From NCBI GenBank assembly GCA_030617565.1, contig JAUWVE010000101.1, positions 1-5,607 on the forward strand: a DNA stretch of 5,607 bases, written 5' to 3'. Below the pieces are notes generated by a model, which worked only from the letters and a program-made list of their open reading frames with translations, was not told the DNA's origin and made no database searches. Shown piece after piece: positions 1 through 3,683 of the stretch (position 1 is the stretch's first letter; every line of letters starts with the position of its first letter). The stretch comes from Gammaproteobacteria bacterium. GTDB taxonomy: Bacteria; Pseudomonadota; Gammaproteobacteria; BMS3Bbin11. Made by a program: the position numbers and the translations under genes.

Positions 1-136
1 ATCTTCGCAATAGCTAGCTATTACGTGCGATCCTTGCCTTGATATGAACAATTTTTGATGCAATCTGATCTATCCATAATAAATAGAGGTGCCCTATAAA
101 CTTCTAGTGGTTACCCACCGATTGCTACGCAAGTTC
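1..136. other. Left flanking region with no supported gene
   Basis: No coding region, tRNA or rRNA could be supported here. The one plus-strand frame open from the left edge stops at 40-42, so at most 13 residues of an incoming gene could be present. The minus-strand ATG at 75-77 opens only 18 codons and has no ribosome binding site. The stretch is AT-richer than the genes to its right. It contains one perfect 14-bp palindrome near the left edge, listed separately. It is best read as intergenic sequence downstream of hypE, followed by the REP pair. Confidence 0.6.
9..22. repeat. Perfect 14-bp palindrome
   Basis: AATAGCTAGCTATT equals its own reverse complement over 14 bases. It has no loop, so it is more likely a protein-binding site or chance than an RNA hairpin. 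No T-run follows on either side, so it is not a convincing terminator. Its role is unknown, and the gene it might serve would lie outside the window. Confidence 0.3.
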
Positions 137-159
137 TGTAGGTTCGAATTCATTCGAAC
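137..159 (+). repeat. REP-like unit 1 (GTAG foot plus hairpin)
   Basis: GTAG at 138-141 is followed directly by GTTCGAA (142-148), the loop TTCA, and TTCGAAC (153-159), a perfect 7-bp stem. GTAG or GTGG next to an imperfect or perfect palindrome is the hallmark of REP elements in Pseudomonas and Stenotrophomonas. The loop TTCA is the reverse complement of the loop of unit 2, as expected for two copies in opposite orientation. Confidence 0.65.
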
Positions 160-200
160 GCAGTGGAAAATACTTCCCTGGCATCAATAACTAACCTAAT

Positions 201-223
201 GTGCGAATGAATTCGCACCTGCA
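201..223 (-). repeat. REP-like unit 2 (inverted copy)
   Basis: Read on the minus strand, a GCAG foot (219-222) precedes GTGCGAA, the loop TTCA and TTCGCAC, again a perfect 7-bp stem (201-207 with 212-218). Compared with unit 1, the foot has C for T, and one stem pair is G-C instead of T-A. It begins 28 bases past the hypE stop codon. The sequence after the hairpin on the hypE transcript is only moderately U-rich, so it is not a textbook intrinsic terminator. Confidence 0.65.
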
Positions 224-250
224 GTCTTCTGTCAAAGGATGATGCCCTGG

Positions 251-1258
251 CTAACAAATTCTCGGCAGAGGGTCGTCTTCCAGTTCTTCAAGTATACGCT
301 CGCCACCCAGTTCCGTTGTCAGGATGACATGCGCGTTGCCCTGACCTACTGTGCCAATGATGGCAGCCAGTTCACCATCAGGCAGTGACTGCCACATTGC
401 CAGTGCTTCATCAACCTTGTCAGGCGCTACTATCGCGACTACACGTCCTTCGCAGGCAAGAAAAAGCGGATCATAACCGAGCATCTCACAGACGGACTGC
501 ACCGGATCACGCACCGGGATGGCCGGCTGGCTCAGGCGAACCTGCAGGCCGGTAGCGTGACAGATTTCATGTGCGACTGTGGCCAGGCCACCCCGTGTCG
601 GATCACGCATAAAACGCAGCCCATCAATTTTTAGCAAGGCGCTGGTTAACGGCAGAACACTGGCCGCATCCGATAATAATTCGCCATGCAGTCCAAACTG
701 CTCGCGTGCAAGCATGACGCAAATACCGTGATCACCGACCGGGCCGCTGACAAGAATTTTGTCACCCGCTATGATCCGGTCAAGACCCAGTTTTATATAT
801 TTAGAACGAACCCCTATGCCTGTGGTGGCGAGATAAAGGCCACCGCCTTCGCCTCGCGGCAGTACCTTGGTATCCCCTGCAGCAACTTCTACACCAATCT
901 CTTTTGCTGCAGCAGCCAGGCTAGCTACGATTCGTTCAAGTTGGGCAACCTCAAATCCTTCCTCGATGAATGCATTGAGACTTAAGTAGCGGGGTATAGC
1001 ACCGGCGACGGCAAGGTCATTGGTTGTCCCGTGTACTGCCAGCGAGCCGATATTGCCACCGGGGAATTCCAGTGGTTTGACGGAAAACCCATCGGTGGTG
1101 AACATCAGTTCACCCTCCATATGCGGCAATGTCACGGCGTCGGCCTGAACATCCAGCATGGGGCTGGCGAGATGGTGGGCGAATACATCTTCGATCAGTT
1201 CGCGCATAAAGCGGCCGCCATTCCCATGAGCAAGAGTGATATGTGTTTCATCGGTCAT
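251..1258 (-). CDS. hypE: HypE, carbamoyl dehydratase for [NiFe]-hydrogenase CN ligand synthesis
   Basis: This is a complete cytoplasmic HypE of 335 residues, the usual family length. HypF carbamoylates its C-terminal Cys. HypE then uses ATP to dehydrate the thiocarboxamide to a thiocyanate, which passes to HypC-HypD to form the Fe-CN groups of the hydrogenase active site. Motifs of the PurM/AIR-synthase fold are clear: HGNGG at 11-15, TTDGF at 54-58, GNIGSLAVHGTTNDLAVAGA at 68-87, AAGDTKVLPRG at 126-136, SGPVGDHG at 171-178 and RDPTRGGLA at 218-226. The protein ends in PRIC, so the essential acceptor Cys335 is present. The ATG at 1258 fits the family N-terminus and has GGGA (1265-1268) six bases upstream. 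The nearest upstream gene on the same strand is the L,D-transpeptidase, 80 bp away, not another hyp gene. I see nothing to suggest loss of function. Confidence 0.96.
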   Translation of the reverse strand: MTDETHITLAHGNGGRFMRELIEDVFAHHLASPMLDVQADAVTLPHMEGELMFTTDGFSVKPLEFPGGNIGSLAVHGTTNDLAVAGAIPRYLSLNAFIEEGFEVAQLERIVASLAAAAKEIGVEVAAGDTKVLPRGEGGGLYLATTGIGVRSKYIKLGLDRIIAGDKILVSGPVGDHGICVMLAREQFGLHGELLSDAASVLPLTSALLKIDGLRFMRDPTRGGLATVAHEICHATGLQVRLSQPAIPVRDPVQSVCEMLGYDPLFLACEGRVVAIVAPDKVDEALAMWQSLPDGELAAIIGTVGQGNAHVILTTELGGERILEELEDDPLPRIC

Positions 1259-1290
1259 GATTTTTCCCGCATTGTGTCTGTGATCGCGTG

Positions 1291-1296
1291 ATTATA
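1291..1296 (-). promoter_or_regulatory. Candidate -10 element upstream of hypE
   Basis: The minus strand reads TATAAT here, a perfect sigma-70 -10 hexamer, about 32 bases before the hypE ATG. This would give a leader of roughly 26 bases that keeps the GGGA ribosome binding site. No recognisable -35 hexamer stands 16-19 bases upstream, and there is no extended -10 TG. If used, the promoter is weak or activator-dependent. Its position fits the need for hypE to be transcribed independently of hypF. Confidence 0.4.
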
Positions 1297-1316
1297 GCTG
1301 TTGTTCACGTAACAGC
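1297..1316. repeat. Inverted repeat abutting the hypE -10 element
   Basis: GCTGTT (1297-1302) and AACAGC (1311-1316) form a perfect 6-bp inverted repeat around an 8-base centre, GTTCACGT, which itself pairs partly with the flanks (GTT/AAC). It touches the candidate -10 and covers the space where a -35 spacer would lie, so it could be a regulator site. In RNA from the transpeptidase gene it could form a hairpin, but no U-run follows, so it is a poor terminator. Confidence 0.35.
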
Positions 1317-1338
1317 GGCAGCATTCATGTCAGGTACA

Positions 1339-3018
1339 CTACTGGTACCAGACAGGCATATCGATCACAGCATTATTGCTCAGTGGCTGATTCAGAGCAT
1401 CGACTATGCTGGCATCGCGGTGGTAAAGATCTTTTCTGAACAGAATCACGCTGTCTTCGCGTGCTTCAGCAGTAAAGTACATCAGCAGAACAGGTATGGG
1501 CTGCTTAAGTTTAACCGTGCGTGTCTGGCCAGTCGCGATCTCATGTTCAAGTCTTTTCCGGTTCCAGCCGTCGTTTGACTGCAGCAGTAACTCTGCTAGT
1601 TCTAGTGGGTCTTCAATGCGGATACAACCTGAACTGAATGCGCGTTGTGATGCTTCAAACAGGTTTTTCGATGGCGTGTCATGCAAATAGACAGAGTAGT
1701 TATTCGGGAACATGAACTTGATCCGGCCAAGGGCATTGTTGGAGCCTGGCCTTTGACGCAAATTGTAGTTGAAATTTTTCAATGTGACCGATGACCAGTC
1801 GATGGAAGCCGGATCGATTTCGTGTCCTGATTGATCAATAACTGAAATCCTTTTTTTCTTCAGCAGCGAGCTGTCCTGGCGCAACTTTGGTAACAAATCT
1901 TCCTTCAGAATTGTTGGCGGTACCGTCCAGCCTGGATTCAAAACAAGGTAAGTCATGACGGAGCGAAATACCGGCGTTTCGCGGTAGGGGGTACCAACCT
2001 GAGAACGTGTCGACCAGTTTTCCTTGCCGTGCAGGAACTGCTTGACGCGGAAACCGACGATATCTACCAGTAGATAGTTTTGCGGCAGATGCTGTGAAAC
2101 CCAACGTAACCTTTCCATATTGGCGCGTAATTGTTCAATTCGGTTAGCGATTGGCACATTCATCGCAGATATTGTATCCGGGCCGGCAATGCCATCAGGT
2201 TTGAGACCATGTCGTTGCTGGAAGCGTATCAGCGCCTGTTCCACTTCACTGGTAAAGGCATCCCTGCTGACCGTGGTTCCCAATGCAAGATCGCCAGAGG
2301 CTCGCAGGCGGCTTTGCAGCCATGGGATGCGTTCGTTAGTCATCCCTTTTTTTAGCAGGGGCCCCGGTGGTACTGTAGCCCAGCCCCCATTGAATTCGAT
2401 ATTTCGATATTGTTTCAGGCCTTTTCGCAGTGCCGCATAATGAGATATTGCTGGTAGTAGATGCAGCAGGCTTTGCTTGATGCTGCTGTCCTGTGTCGCT
2501 TGTAGCAACAGGCTAACTGGATCGATGCTATGTTGAATTTGGCTGAAGTTCCACCCACGGTAGAGTTTCTTCGGATTAGTTTTTCCATAATAATAATGAT
2601 AGGTAAGACGCAAGAAGACATCGCTGAGCAATAAATCCCGGCTGACCTCATCGATGGAGCTTCCCGTGTCTGTGGCCAGTCTGGCGGTGAGGAATGAGAA
2701 CAGATAATCCTCAGGATTAAGCCCTTCGTCTGCGGCTGTCTGAATCAGTGCCATGAGTTGTTTCACATCATGCGGCTGCCCCCATAAACGCCGGAAGCCG
2801 TTACGTGCGTAGGTATCGGCAATCAAGTCGATGGCAATGATTTGTCTCCCGCCGACATTGCCCGTACCACTGCTGTGTATTTGCTCGATCCGTGCGCGCA
2901 TTAATTCACTGAAAGGTGAATTTGCTTCGGTATGCGCGACGGAACTGACCAGAATGAGGAAAAATAATCCTTTTTTCAGTAAAATAGAGAAAATTCCTTG
3001 TGTTGAACTTGAATTCAT
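1339..3018 (-). CDS. ldtD: Periplasmic L,D-transpeptidase, YcbB/LdtD type
   Basis: The product is 559 residues, somewhat shorter than E. coli LdtD. Members of this family make 3-3 cross-links between meso-Dap residues of peptidoglycan in the periplasm. Residues 1-32 look like a Sec signal: Lys-Lys at 15-16, then hydrophobic GLFFLILVSSVA, with likely cleavage near HTEA. About 60-210 fits the LdtD scaffold domain. About 231-288 is a peptidoglycan-binding repeat (LQSRLRASGDL, IRFQQRHGLKPDGIAGPDT). About 314-480 is the YkuD catalytic domain, containing NPGWTVPPTI (361-370), a capping-type insert, YLHDTPSKNLF (444-454) and SSGCIRIEDP (462-471). The expected catalytic residues are present: His446, nucleophile Cys465 and Arg467. 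A tail of about 80 residues follows. The ATG has GGAA nine bases upstream, an acceptable but weak site. The gene is divergent from the MepK-type gene, its functional counterpart. The symbol is by family resemblance; orthology to E. coli ldtD is inferred. Confidence 0.9.
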   Translation of the reverse strand: MNSSSTQGIFSILLKKGLFFLILVSSVAHTEANSPFSELMRARIEQIHSSGTGNVGGRQIIAIDLIADTYARNGFRRLWGQPHDVKQLMALIQTAADEGLNPEDYLFSFLTARLATDTGSSIDEVSRDLLLSDVFLRLTYHYYYGKTNPKKLYRGWNFSQIQHSIDPVSLLLQATQDSSIKQSLLHLLPAISHYAALRKGLKQYRNIEFNGGWATVPPGPLLKKGMTNERIPWLQSRLRASGDLALGTTVSRDAFTSEVEQALIRFQQRHGLKPDGIAGPDTISAMNVPIANRIEQLRANMERLRWVSQHLPQNYLLVDIVGFRVKQFLHGKENWSTRSQVGTPYRETPVFRSVMTYLVLNPGWTVPPTILKEDLLPKLRQDSSLLKKKRISVIDQSGHEIDPASIDWSSVTLKNFNYNLRQRPGSNNALGRIKFMFPNNYSVYLHDTPSKNLFEASQRAFSSGCIRIEDPLELAELLLQSNDGWNRKRLEHEIATGQTRTVKLKQPIPVLLMYFTAEAREDSVILFRKDLYHRDASIVDALNQPLSNNAVIDMPVWYQ

Positions 3019-3038
3019 CAGCTAGAATTCCATATTAT
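3009..3038 (+). promoter_or_regulatory. Candidate sigma-70 promoter for the MepK-type gene
   Basis: TTGAAT (3009-3014) and TATTAT (3033-3038) are separated by 18 bases. They match the sigma-70 consensus at 4 and 5 of 6 positions. Transcription would start near 3045, giving a leader of about 30 bases before the ATG at 3076. That start would also put the possible GTG codon at 3040 outside the mRNA. The -35 falls inside the first codons of the transpeptidase gene, and the -10 overlaps the minus-strand TATAAT. Confidence 0.45.
3011..3030. repeat. Paired GAATTC sites over the transpeptidase start
   Basis: GAATTC occurs at 3011-3016 and again at 3025-3030, an inverted (and direct) repeat with an 8-base spacer centred on the start codon region of the L,D-transpeptidase. 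Its position between the divergent genes makes it a possible operator able to affect both. The hexamer is common, so chance is a serious alternative. Confidence 0.2.
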
Positions 3039-3039
3039 A
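3034..3039 (-). promoter_or_regulatory. Candidate -10 element for the L,D-transpeptidase gene
   Basis: TATAAT on the minus strand, a perfect -10 hexamer, lies 15 bases before the ATG. No convincing -35 hexamer is found 16-18 bases upstream. The implied start near 3027 leaves a leader of only about 9 bases and would exclude the GGAA ribosome binding site. So either the message is nearly leaderless, transcription starts elsewhere, or the real start codon is further in. Confidence 0.4.
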
Positions 3040-3075
3040 GTGAATAGTTATACTAAAGCACCCTGCAGAGAGCTT

Positions 3076-3666
3076 ATGAAAAAAATTGTATCATCAACAC
3101 TATTGCAACCTGATCATAGCCGACGTCGTTTCGTTACAGGTCTGGCTTCGTCTCTGACAGGGGCGCTGTTGCTGCCAGTGGCACCCAATGCTATCGCATC
3201 TGCCGTGTCAGCGGGACGCCAAAGTGGCCGGGCACTCAGTTTTTACCACACACATACGGGCGACAAGCTCACCATCGACTACCATGATGGAGCAGGTTAT
3301 TTGCCTCAGGCCCTGACGGAGATCAATCATTACCTGAGAGATTTTCGTACCGAAGAAACTTATCCCATTGATATGGGGTTGCTGGATATCCTGCATGAAC
3401 TGAAGACAATTACCGGGCATAGTGGCACGTTTGAAGTGATTTCCGGTTATCGCTCACCAAAAACCAATGCCAGCCTGCGCAGTAAATCTGGTGCTGTTGC
3501 CAAACGCAGCTTGCACATGCAGGGCAAGGCTATCGATGTGCGTCTGACCGGCTTTGATACCAGGCAGCTACACAAGGCAGCAAAAAAACTGGCTCGAGGT
3601 GGCGTAGGCTACTATCAGAAGTCCAACTTTATCCATATCGACACCGGGCGTGTTCGCTACTGGTAA
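3076..3666 (+). CDS. mepK: Tat-exported DUF882/M15-family peptidoglycan endopeptidase, YcbK/MepK type
   Basis: The product is 196 residues from the ATG at 3076. The E. coli MepK (YcbK) family member is a zinc endopeptidase that cuts peptidoglycan cross-links, including the 3-3 links made by L,D-transpeptidases. A twin-arginine signal is evident: SRRRFV at 15-20, then a hydrophobic stretch ending ANAIASA-like near residue 43, so export is probably through Tat. The catalytic domain runs from about 53 to the C-terminus. It has SGYRSP (123-128), SLHMQGKAIDV (145-155) with zinc ligands His147 and Asp154, and FIHIDTGRVRYW at the end with His187. All ligands expected for the M15/DUF882 fold are present. 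An in-frame GTG at 3040 would add 12 residues, but it lacks a ribosome binding site and lies before the predicted transcript start. The ATG at 3076 has AGAGAG close upstream. The gene is divergent from ldtD and convergent with hypF. The symbol is by family resemblance. Confidence 0.88.
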   Translation: MKKIVSSTLLQPDHSRRRFVTGLASSLTGALLLPVAPNAIASAVSAGRQSGRALSFYHTHTGDKLTIDYHDGAGYLPQALTEINHYLRDFRTEETYPIDMGLLDILHELKTITGHSGTFEVISGYRSPKTNASLRSKSGAVAKRSLHMQGKAIDVRLTGFDTRQLHKAAKKLARGGVGYYQKSNFIHIDTGRVRYW

Positions 3667-3669
3667 GAC

Positions 3670-3683
3670 CTGCTGCTAAGCAG
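3670..3683 (+). terminator. Weak hairpin at the convergent mepK/hypF ends
   Basis: CTGCT (3670-3674) pairs with AGCAG (3679-3683) around a GCTA loop, and TTTGTGCTTT follows on the plus strand. It starts four bases past the MepK-type stop codon and includes the hypF stop codon. The 5-bp stem and interrupted T-tract make it a marginal intrinsic terminator for the plus-strand gene. Nothing better is visible in the 9-bp gap. Confidence 0.2.

Larger units (their letters stand above)
137..223. repeat. REPIN-like pair of inverted REP palindromes
   Basis: Two 23-base units, 137-159 on the plus strand and 201-223 on the minus strand, face each other across a 41-bp spacer. They match at 20 of 23 positions. 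Each has a short foot (GTAG in one, GCAG in the other) followed by a hairpin with a 7-bp stem and 4-base loop. Two of the three differences are a compensating T-A to G-C change in the same stem pair, so the hairpin has been kept. The spacer has its own weak hairpin: GGAA/TTCC at 165-168 and 174-177, extended by CAG/CTG across a bulged T. A tetranucleotide foot plus palindrome, arranged as an inverted pair, is the pattern of REP elements and REPINs mobilised by RAYT (TnpA-REP) transposases. No RAYT gene lies in the window. The pair is the first thing downstream of hypE and may also shape the 3' end of that mRNA. Confidence 0.7.

Noticed and set aside
106..117. Short inverted repeat GTGG-TTAC-CCAC.
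   Set aside because: A 4-bp stem without a T-run or a gene end nearby is expected by chance.
138..159. GGTTCGAAT at 141-149 resembles a tRNA T-loop, suggesting a tRNA 3' end or an attachment site.
   Set aside because: The bases flanking the loop do not form a T-stem, no acceptor, anticodon or CCA region is present, and the sequence is fully explained by a 7-bp palindrome repeated in inverted form at 201-218.
1..250. CRISPR repeats or a small RNA gene in the left flank.
   Set aside because: There are only two repeat units, in opposite orientation with one spacer, and no promoter plus terminator pair was found.
1259..1338. Sigma-54 (-24/-12) promoter upstream of hypE, as found at some hydrogenase operons.
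   Set aside because: No GG-N10-GC pair in the right context is present on the minus strand in the gap.
686..1578. Plus-strand open frames opposite hypE and across the hypE/transpeptidase gap.
   Set aside because: Their translations show no domain-like pattern, and they lie antisense to a gene whose motifs are conserved along its full length.
3040..3075. GTG at 3040 as start of the MepK-type gene.
   Set aside because: It has no ribosome binding site and would lie upstream of the predicted transcript start. The ATG at 3076 gives a normal N-terminal region before the twin-arginine motif.
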